Source: Segatella copri
GTDB lineage: Bacteria > Bacteroidota > Bacteroidia > Bacteroidales > Bacteroidaceae
Assembly: GCF_019249655.2 (NCBI RefSeq)
Contig: NZ_CP137557.1
Span: 2,451,001-2,515,000 of the forward strand
Direction: 5' to 3'
Length of the DNA: 64,000 bases
Below are positions 1-7,846 of the stretch, piece after piece. A model generated the notes under the pieces. The model was not told the DNA's origin and searched no databases. It worked only from the letters and a program-made list of their open reading frames with translations. The position numbers were made by a program, and so were the translations under genes. Numbering within the stretch: the first letter of the stretch is position 1; each line of letters opens with the position of its first letter.

Positions 1-685
1 GAAACGAATTTTTATAACAATTATATCGACAATACTCACACTTTGCAGTCACGCCCAGGTGCAATGCGAAGATACCTGTAGCCACGTTCATGGCATTGAC
101 ATGAGCCATTATCAGGGAAAAGTGTTCTGGGAAACCATCGGCGACAACAGCAAGATGGCTTACGTCTATCTGAAGGCTACTGAAGGAGGAACCAATGTAG
201 ACAGCAGATACAAGCAGAATATCGACCTGGCGCATCGGTATGGAATGAAGGTAGGTTCCTACCACTTCTATCGTGCCCGTATTCCCCAGCAAACCCAGTT
301 GGAGAACTTCAAGGCGCAATGCCGCCCGGGCGACCAGGATCTGCTCCCGATGATTGATGTGGAAACCAAGAGCGGAATGGAAACAGAAGAATTCTGCGAC
401 TCACTCTTCAAGTTCCTCCATCTCGTGGAGAAAGCCTACAGGCAGAAGCCCCTCATCTACACAGGAGCCAATTTCTACGATAATTACCTGTTGGGCAAAC
501 TGGACAGCTACAAGCTGATGATTGCTCAATACTCCAAGCGAGTGCCTGTACTCAGAGACGGCAGGGACTTCGAAATGTGGCAATACACGGGTAAGGGAAA
601 GCTCAACGGCGTGAACGGATACGTGGATAAGAGCCGATTCATGGGTAGACACAGATTGCGAGAAATCAGATTCAGACACAGATAA
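1..685 (+). CDS. GH25-family lysozyme, secreted (start codon cut by window edge)
   Basis: This is a 1,4-beta-N-acetylmuramidase of glycoside hydrolase family 25, expected to cut peptidoglycan glycan chains in the periplasm or outside the cell. The frame is open from base 2, and base 1 is G, so the ATG very probably begins two bases before the window. That gives 228 residues. The N-terminus (KRIFITII..., ending S-H-A-Q) is a classical signal peptide; the GTG at 59 would discard it and is not the true start. GH25 hallmarks are G-I-D-M-S-H-Y-Q-G near residue 32 (Asp34), the catalytic D-V-E pair (Asp120, Glu122), and the M-I-A-Q-Y and M-W-Q-Y-T strands. Length is normal for a single-domain GH25. 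It lies 32 bp upstream of the zinc-ribbon gene on the same strand. The family call is solid; the biological target (self or competitor wall) is unknown. Confidence 0.9.
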   Translation, partial: KRIFITIISTILTLCSHAQVQCEDTCSHVHGIDMSHYQGKVFWETIGDNSKMAYVYLKATEGGTNVDSRYKQNIDLAHRYGMKVGSYHFYRARIPQQTQLENFKAQCRPGDQDLLPMIDVETKSGMETEEFCDSLFKFLHLVEKAYRQKPLIYTGANFYDNYLLGKLDSYKLMIAQYSKRVPVLRDGRDFEMWQYTGKGKLNGVNGYVDKSRFMGRHRLREIRFRHR

Positions 686-717
686 AATATGTAAATCAAT
701 AAACATTAAATAAAACT

Positions 718-2043
718 ATGGCAATTATAAAATGTCCGGAATGTGGACGTCAAATCAGTGACAAAGCCCCTACATGTCCTAACTGCGGTGTGGAAATCGC
801 AGGAAAGATTATCAAATGCCCTCACTGTGGAGAGATTTATTTCAGCAGTCAGGAAATGTGCCCTAACTGCCATGAAATAGCTTCAGCCGGTTATAGAATT
901 CCAACAACGGTTGCCTCTGGAACTACAGTTAGAACAGAGACTCCGGCTAGAACAGAGACTCCTATGGATTCAACGGAAACTTCGGCTCCTGCTGGTCCAG
1001 CAGCTTCTGTTAATCCTCCGACTCCCCCTACTCCTCCTACCCCTCCTGTTCCTCCGGTAAGACAGACTCCGATGGCAGCAGGAAACGGCGGAAACGGAAA
1101 TAATGGAAACGGCTACGGAAATGGAAGAAACGGAAATAATCCTGAAAATGAAGCCCAGCAGAAAGCCAAGAAGAAGAGTGCCCGAAGCATTCTGATTATC
1201 TCGTTGGTCTTCTCTGTTCTGGTTTGCGGAATCCTGTATTATTTCTACGATAATGCCAACCGCAACAAGGAGGAGGAAGCCTACGAGTATGCAATGCAGA
1301 GCAGCGACCCGATGGTGCTGCAGAGTTATCTCGACACCTATAAAGACGCAGAAGAGGCGCATCGTGACTCCATCATGGCGCATCTGGAAATGCTCAAGAG
1401 CATTGACCAGGATTGGACCAACGCCCTGGTAAGCGGTTCGAAGCAGGCTTTGGAGGATTATCTGCAGAAGTATCCTAACAGTCCGCATAAGCAGGAGGCG
1501 TGGAACAAGATTGATTCCATCGACTGGAATGTGGCGAAGGCTGCCGACAACGTACAGGCTTATCAGGCCTACCTCGACGCCCACGCCGACGGAGCACATA
1601 TTGAGGAGGCTGAGAATGCGATGAAGAAGGCAAAGAGCCGCGACTTGCAGCCAGAAGAGAAGCAGATGGTTAGCGGACTGTTCAGGCAGTTCTTCCAGAG
1701 CATCAACTCTCATAATGCCGACGGACTTTCTGCCACGTGCGAAGACATCCTCTCTTCTCTCTTGGGCAAGACTTCTGCCACCAAGGCCGATGTGGTTACC
1801 TTTATGGACAAGCTCTATAAGGATAATGTGGCTAACATGAACTGGCACATTAACAATGATTACCAGATTAAGAAGCGCGAGGTGGGAGAAGAAGATTACG
1901 AATATCAGGTGCAGTTCTCTGCCGTTCAGAATTTGGATCTCACGGATGGAAGCAAGAAGCAGAACAACTTCAAGATCAATGCCGTGGTTTCACCAGCCGG
2001 CAAGGTTTCTTCCTTCAACATGAATCAGGTTACAACAGAATAG
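718..2043 (+). CDS. Zinc-ribbon membrane protein with proline-rich linker and C-terminal extracytoplasmic domain
   Basis: A 441-residue protein of unknown function. Residues 6-23 and 34-51 hold two C-x2-C ... C-x2-C zinc ribbons (Cys 6/9/20/23 and 34/37/48/51). Residues about 60-150 are low complexity: repeated TETPAR, then a run of proline-threonine repeats, then Gly/Asn-rich. One membrane helix follows at about 157-177, preceded by K/R residues, which suggests the ribbons are cytoplasmic. The C-terminal half begins with helical repeat-like sequence (about 185-305) and ends in about 125 residues that resemble a small alpha+beta (NTF2-like) fold; the fold is a guess. Zinc ribbon plus single helix plus sensor-like domain is a recurring architecture in bacteria, but I know no assigned role. 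It may be cotranscribed with the lysozyme. Confidence 0.8.
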   Translation: MAIIKCPECGRQISDKAPTCPNCGVEIAGKIIKCPHCGEIYFSSQEMCPNCHEIASAGYRIPTTVASGTTVRTETPARTETPMDSTETSAPAGPAASVNPPTPPTPPTPPVPPVRQTPMAAGNGGNGNNGNGYGNGRNGNNPENEAQQKAKKKSARSILIISLVFSVLVCGILYYFYDNANRNKEEEAYEYAMQSSDPMVLQSYLDTYKDAEEAHRDSIMAHLEMLKSIDQDWTNALVSGSKQALEDYLQKYPNSPHKQEAWNKIDSIDWNVAKAADNVQAYQAYLDAHADGAHIEEAENAMKKAKSRDLQPEEKQMVSGLFRQFFQSINSHNADGLSATCEDILSSLLGKTSATKADVVTFMDKLYKDNVANMNWHINNDYQIKKREVGEEDYEYQVQFSAVQNLDLTDGSKKQNNFKINAVVSPAGKVSSFNMNQVTTE

Positions 2044-2096
2044 TTTATAGTTTACAATTTATAGTTTATAGTTTATAGGTTGTAATGTACAATGAA
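2041..2096. repeat. Degenerate 7-bp tandem repeat after the zinc-ribbon gene
   Basis: Starting at the stop codon, the unit AGTTTAT recurs in a 7-bp register about five times (AGTTTAT, AGTTTAC, AATTTAT, AGTTTAT, AGTTTAT) and then decays (AGGTTGT, AATGTAC, AATGAAT). It lies between convergent genes and just before their shared terminator. Slippage-type origin is likely. No function is visible. Confidence 0.7.
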
Positions 2097-2099
2097 TAT

Positions 2100-2140
2100 A
2101 AAAAAGGGTGTGGCTTTTTACAGTCACACCCTTTTTTTTT
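2100..2140. terminator. Bidirectional intrinsic terminator
   Basis: GGGTGTG (2106-2112) pairs with CACACCC (2125-2131). It is followed by nine T on the plus strand and preceded by six A, which read as T on the minus strand. It can therefore end both the plus-strand zinc-ribbon gene and the minus-strand DnaJ-like gene that converge here. Confidence 0.9.
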
Positions 2141-2160
2141 AATGAGCGCTCAAACATAAA

Positions 2161-2958
2161 TTATTGCGCTTCCTTCATCTGTCTCAACAACTCCTTCTGC
2201 TTTTCGTTCAAGCCAGTAGGCAACTTCACGTTATAGGTAATCATCAGATCACCGAAGGTGCCGTCGCCCCTGTCGTAACCCTTGCCGCGCACACGAACCT
2301 TCGTGCCGTTCTGGGTCTCTGGCTTAATCTTCAGCTTAATCTTCGAACCATTGCTCAAGGTGATGATTCCCTCGCCACCCAGCAAGGCTGTGTACATGTC
2401 GATGTTCACGTTCATGTTCATCTCGCCTGTATTGGTTCGGGCACTCTGGCTACCGCAGCCGCTGTTGCAGCCGCCAGTTCCGAAATCAGCACCAGCACCA
2501 TAGCCGGCGTTGGCTCCTCCGCCGAAACCTCCGAAGCCACCAAAGCCGCCGAAACCGGCGCCTTGCTGACCGCCACGGGCACGGCCTCCGCCGAAGAGAT
2601 TTTCGAAGAAGCTGGAGAATCCGCCTCCGCCATTTCCGAAACTGCTGAAGTCGAAGCCCTCGAAAGGATTTCCTCCGGCTCCTCCAGCACCACCGGCTCC
2701 ACCACCGAAGCCGCCACCACCAAAGCCACCGGCGTTCTTCCAGTTCTCGCCAAACTGATCGTATTTGGCGCGCTTATCAGGGTCGGAAATCACCTCGTAT
2801 GCCTCGTTCAGCGCCTGGAACTTAGCCTTCGCCTTCGGGTCATTCGGGTGCAAATCCGGATGGAATTGTTTTGCACGTTTACGATATGCTGCCCTCACAT
2901 CCTTCTGGGGGATGTTCTTGTCAACACCGAGAATCTTGTAATAATCTACAAATGCCAT
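2161..2958 (-). CDS. Short DnaJ-like (CbpA-type) co-chaperone
   Basis: A 265-residue J-domain protein that should stimulate DnaK ATPase in the cytoplasm. The J domain is residues 4-70 with His33-Pro34-Asp35. A long Gly/Phe-rich linker (about 75-165) follows, then one beta-rich substrate-binding unit (about 178-245), and a short C-terminal helix. There is no CxxCxGxG zinc-finger region, unlike the full DnaJ at 30749. Normal CbpA proteins are about 300 residues and carry two C-terminal beta domains; here only one seems to be present, so it is a shortened class B or C J-protein. It converges with the zinc-ribbon gene and diverges from the 5'-nucleotidase gene. No grpE or dnaK is beside it. Confidence 0.88.
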   Translation of the reverse strand: MAFVDYYKILGVDKNIPQKDVRAAYRKRAKQFHPDLHPNDPKAKAKFQALNEAYEVISDPDKRAKYDQFGENWKNAGGFGGGGFGGGAGGAGGAGGNPFEGFDFSSFGNGGGGFSSFFENLFGGGRARGGQQGAGFGGFGGFGGFGGGANAGYGAGADFGTGGCNSGCGSQSARTNTGEMNMNVNIDMYTALLGGEGIITLSNGSKIKLKIKPETQNGTKVRVRGKGYDRGDGTFGDLMITYNVKLPTGLNEKQKELLRQMKEAQ

Positions 2959-3032
2959 ATTATAAAACCTCCTATTTTTATGTTTTTAATAAGAATCCAA
3001 CAAAAAGTATGCCGTAATTGGCAACTTTTTTG

Positions 3033-3040
3033 TAATTTTG
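3033..3040 (+). promoter_or_regulatory. Putative -7 element upstream of the 5'-nucleotidase gene
   Basis: TAATTTTG matches the Bacteroidetes -7 consensus TAnnTTTG and lies 33 bp before the ATG. No good -33 TTTG at the usual 19-21 bp spacing is visible, so the call rests on one box. Confidence 0.5.
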
Positions 3041-3072
3041 CACATGAATTTAAATAATAAATAAAAAATAGT

Positions 3073-4836
3073 ATGAAACAACTGTTCGCAGCGCTCCTCA
3101 TGGCGCTCACCTTTAATTCGCAGGCAATGGCACAACAGCGTACCGTAAAACTGAGAGTAGTTCAGACTAGTGATGTTCATGGAGCTTTCTTTCCATACGA
3201 CTTCATCAACCGCAAGCCCAAGGCGGGAACCCTGGCGCGCGTATCCTCTTACGTCAACGATTTGCGCAAGACCTACAAGGACAACGTCATCCTCCTGGAG
3301 AACGGCGACATCCTGCAGGGCCAGCCTACCTGCTACTATTATAATTATGTGAACACCCAGGCACGCAATGTGGCTGCCGACGTAGTCAACTATATGAAGT
3401 ATGACGCCCAGGCGTTCGGAAACCACGATGTGGAAACGGGTCATGCCGTGTATGATAAATGGATTAAGGAACTGAACTGTCCGGTGCTCGGCGCCAACAT
3501 CATCAACACCAAGACGGGCGAACCTTACGTGAAGCCTTACATCATCCTGAACCGTGAGGGCGTGAAGATTGCCGTGCTCGGAATGCTGACACCAGCCATT
3601 CCCAACTGGCTGACAGAAAACCTCTGGAGCGGACTTAAGTTTGAAAACATGGTAACCTGTGCCCGGAAATGGATGAAGCACATCCAGGAGACGGAGAAGC
3701 CAGACGTGGTGATTGGCGTTTTCCACAGCGGTAAGGACGGTGGCATTGTCACCCCGGAATACGAGGAGGATGCCTCCCTGCGTGTAGCAAAGGAAGTGCC
3801 AGGTTTCGACATGGTGCTCTTCGGCCACGACCACACCCGCTGCAACGAGACCGTCACCAACGTGGAAGGCAAGCCAGTGGTCTGTCTCGACCCTGCCAAC
3901 AACGCCCTCAACGTGGCTGACGCCGAGGTAACGCTCACCTTAAATAAAAAGAAGGTGAATGGCAAGAAGCAGTATGTGGTGACTGACAAGAAGGTGACGG
4001 GCTCCCTGCCCGATGTGACAAAATGTCCTATCGACGAAGACTTCATGAAGGCGTTCGAGCCTCAGATAGCCGAAATCAACCAGTTTGTGAGCAAGCAAAT
4101 TGGTACATTCAAGAACACCATCCACAGCCGCGAGTCGTTCTTCGGCAGTTGCGCGTTCAATGATTTCATCCTCAATCTGCAGCTCGACATCACCAAGGCC
4201 GACATCGCCTTCAACGCCCCATTGCAGTTCAACGCCACCATCCAGGCGGGTCCTATCTGCGTAGGCGACATGTTCAACCTCTATAAATATGAGAACCAGC
4301 TCTACGTGATGCGCCTCACCGGCGAGGAAATCCGCAAGCATCTGGAGATGAGCTACGACCTCTGGGTGAACACGATGAAGAGTCCTGACGACCATCTCCT
4401 CCTGCTCGACACCCACACCAAGGGCGACCAGCAGCGCCTGGGATTCAAGAATCTCTCGTTCAATTTCGACAGTGCTGCCGGCATTGATTACGAGGTGGAT
4501 GTTACGAAGCCAGATGGCGAGAAGGTGAAGATTCTGCGCATGAGCAACGGTCAACCTTTCGACGAGAAGAAGTGGTACAAGGTGGCAGTAAACAGCTATC
4601 GTGGCAATGGCGGCGGTGAGCTCCTTACCCATGGTGCCGGCATTCCGAAAGACAGTCTGGAGAGCCGCATCATCTACCGCAGCGAGCGCGACCAGCGTTA
4701 CTATCTGATGGAAGCGATAGAGAAGATGGGAACCGTAGAGGCAAAGGCCAACAACAACTGGAAGTTCGTGCCGGAAGCATGGACCAAGCCTGCTGCCCAG
4801 CGCGACTACGACTTGCTTTTCGGAAAGAAAAAATAA
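3073..4836 (+). CDS. Secreted 5'-nucleotidase / 2',3'-cyclic phosphodiesterase (UshA/YfkN family)
   Basis: A 587-residue periplasmic metallophosphatase expected to remove phosphate from extracellular nucleotides. The signal peptide is residues 1-20, with A-M-A before Gln21. The N-terminal calcineurin-like domain shows every metal-binding motif: Asp34-x-His36, Asn77-Gly-Asp79, Gly116-Asn-His-Asp119, His218, and Gly251-His-Asp-His254. The C-terminal 5'-nucleotidase domain (about 340-560) carries the N-S-Y-R-G-N-G-G-G substrate-binding stretch. Length is typical. The NAD diphosphatase gene starts 6 bp after the stop. Together the two suggest nucleotide scavenging, but one enzyme is exported and the other is cytoplasmic, so a joint pathway is only an inference. 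Confidence 0.93.
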   Translation: MKQLFAALLMALTFNSQAMAQQRTVKLRVVQTSDVHGAFFPYDFINRKPKAGTLARVSSYVNDLRKTYKDNVILLENGDILQGQPTCYYYNYVNTQARNVAADVVNYMKYDAQAFGNHDVETGHAVYDKWIKELNCPVLGANIINTKTGEPYVKPYIILNREGVKIAVLGMLTPAIPNWLTENLWSGLKFENMVTCARKWMKHIQETEKPDVVIGVFHSGKDGGIVTPEYEEDASLRVAKEVPGFDMVLFGHDHTRCNETVTNVEGKPVVCLDPANNALNVADAEVTLTLNKKKVNGKKQYVVTDKKVTGSLPDVTKCPIDEDFMKAFEPQIAEINQFVSKQIGTFKNTIHSRESFFGSCAFNDFILNLQLDITKADIAFNAPLQFNATIQAGPICVGDMFNLYKYENQLYVMRLTGEEIRKHLEMSYDLWVNTMKSPDDHLLLLDTHTKGDQQRLGFKNLSFNFDSAAGIDYEVDVTKPDGEKVKILRMSNGQPFDEKKWYKVAVNSYRGNGGGELLTHGAGIPKDSLESRIIYRSERDQRYYLMEAIEKMGTVEAKANNNWKFVPEAWTKPAAQRDYDLLFGKKK

Positions 4837-4842
4837 GATATT

Positions 4843-5616
4843 ATGAAGTATTGGTTTATATTTTGCAAGACAGATATCTTGCTTGAGAAGAAAGAAGACG
4901 GAACCTATACGATTCCATGTAGCGAGGAGAGTCCGATAGAGCTCAAGCCCTGGACTCACGTCCTCAACATCACCCCGATGAGCGACGGCACGGAAGTGAA
5001 AACCTTCACCATTCCAGAGCCGGTGACCGACCATCCGAAATACGAGATGTGCGGTCTGCGCCCCAGCTTCTACAAGCTCACCCCCGAGCTTTACCAGAAG
5101 GCAGGAAAGTGCCAGGAGCTGAACTATTGGGATATGAACACGAAGTTCTGCGGCGTTTGCGGTTCTCCGATGAAGATGGATACAGACATCAGCAAGAAGT
5201 GCACCGAATGCGGCAAGACGGTGTGGCCATCCCTAGCCACAGCCATCATCGTGCTCATCAAGAAGGGCGACCAGGTGCTCCTGGTTCATGCCCGCAATTT
5301 CAAGGGCAATTTCGATTCGCTCGTGGCTGGTTTCGTAGAAACCGGTGAGAGTCTGGAAGAAGCCGTTCATCGCGAAGTAATGGAGGAAACCGGCTTGACT
5401 ATCAAGAACTTGAAGTATTTCAGTTCCCAGCCATGGCCTTATCCTAGCGGACTGATGGTAGGCTTCACTGCCGAGTACGTGGATGGCGAGATTCATCTTC
5501 AGAAAGAAGAACTCTCCCGTGGCAAATGGTTCAGCAAGGATGCTCTGCCGATTCTCCCCGAGAAACTTTCCATTGCCCGCAGATTGATTGATGCCTGGCT
5601 GGAGGATAAGATTTAA
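4843..5616 (+). CDS. nudC: NAD(+)/NADH diphosphatase NudC (Nudix hydrolase)
   Basis: A 257-residue cytoplasmic Nudix enzyme that splits NAD(H) into NMN(H) and AMP, and in other bacteria can remove NAD caps from RNA. A four-cysteine zinc ribbon is present (Cys103, Cys106, Cys120, Cys123). The Nudix box runs from Gly163 (GFVETGESLEEAVHRE followed by VMEETGL). The NudC-specific array S-Q-P-W-P-Y-P-S at 195-202 separates it from other Nudix proteins. The start 6 bp after the 5'-nucleotidase stop implies one transcript. Length matches the family (about 257 in E. coli). Confidence 0.95.
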   Translation: MKYWFIFCKTDILLEKKEDGTYTIPCSEESPIELKPWTHVLNITPMSDGTEVKTFTIPEPVTDHPKYEMCGLRPSFYKLTPELYQKAGKCQELNYWDMNTKFCGVCGSPMKMDTDISKKCTECGKTVWPSLATAIIVLIKKGDQVLLVHARNFKGNFDSLVAGFVETGESLEEAVHREVMEETGLTIKNLKYFSSQPWPYPSGLMVGFTAEYVDGEIHLQKEELSRGKWFSKDALPILPEKLSIARRLIDAWLEDKI

Positions 5617-5623
5617 CGAGGAT

Positions 5624-5722
5624 GAAAAGCGTTGAATGAAAAGCGTTGAATGAAAAACGTTAAAAGAGAAACGTTGAAAGAAAAGCGTTGAAAGAGAAAT
5701 GATAAAAGAGAAACTTTGGAAT
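5624..5722 (+). repeat. 14-bp tandem repeat running through the start codon of the MFS gene
   Basis: Seven consecutive 14-bp units start at 5624, 5638, 5652, 5666, 5680, 5694 and 5708. The consensus is GAAAAGCGTTGAAW. Units 1 and 2 are identical, units 3-5 differ at a few bases, and units 6-7 are diverged and carry the ATG (5699) and first codons of the transporter. In the leader the repeats make overlapping mini-frames (ATG at 5622, 5636 and 5650), two encoding M-K-S-V-E. Because 14 is not a multiple of 3, copy-number change would alter these frames. Confidence 0.85.
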
Positions 5723-6880
5723 GCGAATTACATCAAGGTGATGACCACCAACTTCCTGCTCTACTTCGCCTTCTACCTCCTCACCCCACTCCTCCCGCTC
5801 TATCTGAGCGAGACTTTCGGGGCAACGAAGGATGTGATAGGCATTGTTCTGAGCGGATATACGGTGGCGGCACTCATCATCCGTCCGTTCAGCGGATATG
5901 TGGTGGATAGCTTTTCGCGCAAGAAGGTGCTGATGGTCTGTCTGTCAGCCTTCGCCATCTTCTTTGCGGGCTACATAGCCGCCGGCACCATCCTGATGTT
6001 CGCCATCTGCCGCACCCTGCATGGCGGTCCCTTTGGAGCCGTCACCGTGGCCAACAGCACCTGTGCCATCGACGTACTGCCAGCCAGCCGCCGCAACGAA
6101 GGCATCGGTCTCTATGGCTTGAGCAACAACTTCGCCATGGCGATAGCCCCATCCATCGGCATCTATCTCCACAACATCGTGGGCAGTTACATGGTGCTGT
6201 TCTGGATTGCCTTCGTGGTGGCAATAGCCTCCGTGGTGATTGCCGGAACCATCAAACTCCCGGAGAAAGAGATTGTCAAGAACAAGGAGAAACTTTCTCT
6301 GGATAGATTCTTCCTCACCCGTGCCTGGCTGCTCGCCATCAACATCTGCATGTTCGGCTTCTGCTGGGGCGTGCTGAGCAACTACCTCGCCATCTACAGC
6401 AAGGAAGAACTGGGCATTACGGGAGGCACGGGCACCTATTTCGCTATCCTCTCTATGGGACTCTTCATGAGCCGTCTGCAGGGCAGGAAGGCACTGAGCC
6501 AGGGCAAGCTGACGCAGAATGCAGCCGAGGGAATGCTGATTTCGCTGGTGGGATTCACCATCTTCGTTGCCGTGAAGCACCCGATAGCCTACTATCTTTC
6601 GGCAGCACTGATAGGATTGGGCAACGGCCATCTCTACCCTGCCTTCCTGAATATGTTTATAAATGTGGCGCGCCACGACCAGCGAGGCACGGCGAACAGC
6701 AGCATCCTTACGGGCTGGGACTTGGGGTTCGGAATCGGCTGTCTGCTGGGTGGAATTGTAGCCGAACATTTCGGCTACAGTGGAGCCTTCTGGATGGTAG
6801 CCATAGAGAATGCCGCCGCCGTGGTACTCTTCTTTGCCGCATCCAGGACATTTTTTGAAAAAAGAAGACGAAAGGAATAG
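5699..6880 (+). CDS. Major facilitator superfamily efflux-type transporter
   Basis: A 393-residue inner-membrane MFS protein with about 12 hydrophobic helices. The loop 2-3 signature appears as G-Y-V-V-D-S-F-S-R-K-K, followed by the R-T-L-H-G region of helix 4. Its overall look is closest to AraJ/drug-efflux type carriers, but the substrate cannot be read from sequence. It follows nudC by 82 bp, filled with a 14-bp tandem repeat that extends through the start. The ATG at 5699 is chosen because it directly precedes the first amphipathic residues (MIKEKLWN) and no upstream in-frame start exists. It converges with the DUF3127 gene. Confidence 0.85.
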   Translation: MIKEKLWNANYIKVMTTNFLLYFAFYLLTPLLPLYLSETFGATKDVIGIVLSGYTVAALIIRPFSGYVVDSFSRKKVLMVCLSAFAIFFAGYIAAGTILMFAICRTLHGGPFGAVTVANSTCAIDVLPASRRNEGIGLYGLSNNFAMAIAPSIGIYLHNIVGSYMVLFWIAFVVAIASVVIAGTIKLPEKEIVKNKEKLSLDRFFLTRAWLLAINICMFGFCWGVLSNYLAIYSKEELGITGGTGTYFAILSMGLFMSRLQGRKALSQGKLTQNAAEGMLISLVGFTIFVAVKHPIAYYLSAALIGLGNGHLYPAFLNMFINVARHDQRGTANSSILTGWDLGFGIGCLLGGIVAEHFGYSGAFWMVAIENAAAVVLFFAASRTFFEKRRRKE

Positions 6881-6906
6881 AAGCCTTCCGTCAGCATAAA
6901 ACCCGT

Positions 6907-6994
6907 CTTAAGGCAAAATATATTTTTCCTTAAGGCTAAAAATATTTATCCTTAAGGCTAGGAATATTTTCCCTTAAGGGTAAATATACCTCCC
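6907..6994. repeat. 22-bp-period CTTAAG palindrome array (copy A)
   Basis: CTTAAG occurs at 6907, 6929, 6951 and 6973, exactly 22 bp apart. Units read CTTAAGGC(T/A)A, then an AAATATTTT-like core, then YC. The last palindrome is extended to CCCTTAAGGG. Neighbouring units can also pair (AAGG...AAAA with TTTT...CCTT). It sits between convergent genes. A second array of the same consensus and period lies at 49883. Confidence 0.9.
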
Positions 6995-7026
6995 CATTTT
7001 GGCAGGTAAGGCAATGATTACTAACA

Positions 7027-7085
7027 AAGAAGAGCATTCGTGAGGAAATCTTTAAAAAATCCTCTCGAATGCTCTTCTTGTTTTC
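7027..7085. terminator. Bidirectional terminator between MFS and DUF3127 genes
   Basis: A long hairpin: AAGAAGAGCATTCG (7027-7040) plus GAGGA pairs with TCCTC, one mismatch, then CGAATGCTCTTCTT. It is followed by GTTTTC on the plus strand, and the minus-strand exit is also T-containing. It serves the two converging genes. Confidence 0.8.
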
Positions 7086-7106
7086 TTTCAAATCTCTTCC
7101 TGCAAT

Positions 7107-7559
7107 TTAGAATGGGAGATCGTCAGCACTACCACCCTGTGCAGGAGCAGCTGGCTGAGAAGCAGGGAATGGAGCTGTAGCACCTGCTGCTGGCGCAGCT
7201 GCAGGAGCGGCACCCATTGGCGCAGCACCCATAGGAGGGAATGCGGCAGCACCTGGCTGCATACCGCCCATGGCACCGGCTACGGCGTTAGGGTCGATGC
7301 GCTGAACATTCCATGCACGAACGCTGTTGAACCAGCGGCCCTGATACTCGTGAGCATCGATATCGAATGAAACCAGAAGCTCCTCGCCACTCTGGATGTT
7401 AAACTGTGCAAGACGATCAGCTCCGAACACATCGAAGCAAAGCTTCTTAGGATACTGCTCATGAGTCTCGATAACGAACGACTGAGCCTTCCACTCACCT
7501 CTTGCAGAAACGCCGCTTCTTTCAGGCAAAACGGCAATCACCTTTCCTTGTAATTCCAT
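7107..7559 (-). CDS. DUF3127 OB-fold-like protein with SSB-type C-terminal tip
   Basis: A 150-residue cytoplasmic protein. Residues 1-90 match the DUF3127 family (MELQGKVIAVLPERSG start, then W-F-N-S-V-R-A-W), a small beta-barrel domain found mainly in Bacteroidetes and their phages. A Gly/Ala/Pro-rich linker follows (about 92-143). The last residues are D-D-L-P-F, nearly identical to the D-D-I-P-F tip by which SSB recruits replication and repair enzymes. That layout (OB-like domain, flexible linker, acidic amphipathic tip) mimics SSB, but the N-terminal domain is not classical SSB. It is divergent from dnaN. A role in ssDNA binding or partner recruitment is inference. Confidence 0.85.
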   Translation of the reverse strand: MELQGKVIAVLPERSGVSARGEWKAQSFVIETHEQYPKKLCFDVFGADRLAQFNIQSGEELLVSFDIDAHEYQGRWFNSVRAWNVQRIDPNAVAGAMGGMQPGAAAFPPMGAAPMGAAPAAAPAAGATAPFPASQPAAPAQGGSADDLPF

Positions 7560-7730
7560 ATAATTAATTTATTAAATGTTGTCTGTTCTATCATTGCAAA
7601 AACGATGGGCACGTCTTCATCTTGCCCCCTCGGAAAAGCACAAAATAGAGTGATTCTTTTATCAAGTTTTTCTTTCTGACTGCGAAATTACTAAAAATAG
7701 TTCTAAAACCGAAACATTTCTTCGATTATT

Positions 7731-7762
7731 TTTGTCTATCCCCGATATTTTTTGTATTTTTG
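7731..7762 (+). promoter_or_regulatory. Promoter of dnaN
   Basis: TTTG at 7731-7734, a 20-bp spacer, and TATTTTTG at 7755-7762 match the Bacteroidetes sigma consensus closely. The leader to dnaN is about 80 nt. The rest of the 287-bp divergent gap (7560-7846) shows no gene. Confidence 0.8.
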
Positions 7763-7846
7763 TACTCATAATTGCGAAAGGGCACCCAAACTGGGGCGTG
7801 CGCAAATTAAAATAAGGAAAATAAATAATAATAAAAATAACGACTC

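Noticed and set aside
59..685. GTG at 59 as the start of the lysozyme
   Set aside because: The frame continues to base 2 with a complete signal peptide, and base 1 fits the last base of an ATG.
2164..3057. Plus-strand 297-residue frame opposite the DnaJ-like gene
   Set aside because: It mirrors the Gly-rich J-protein coding sequence. The minus-strand frame has an H-P-D J domain; this one matches nothing.
6907..6994. CRISPR array at the 22-bp repeats (also 49883 and 16245)
   Set aside because: The intervals between CTTAAG sites are similar to each other, the whole period is only 22 bp, and no cas gene is near.
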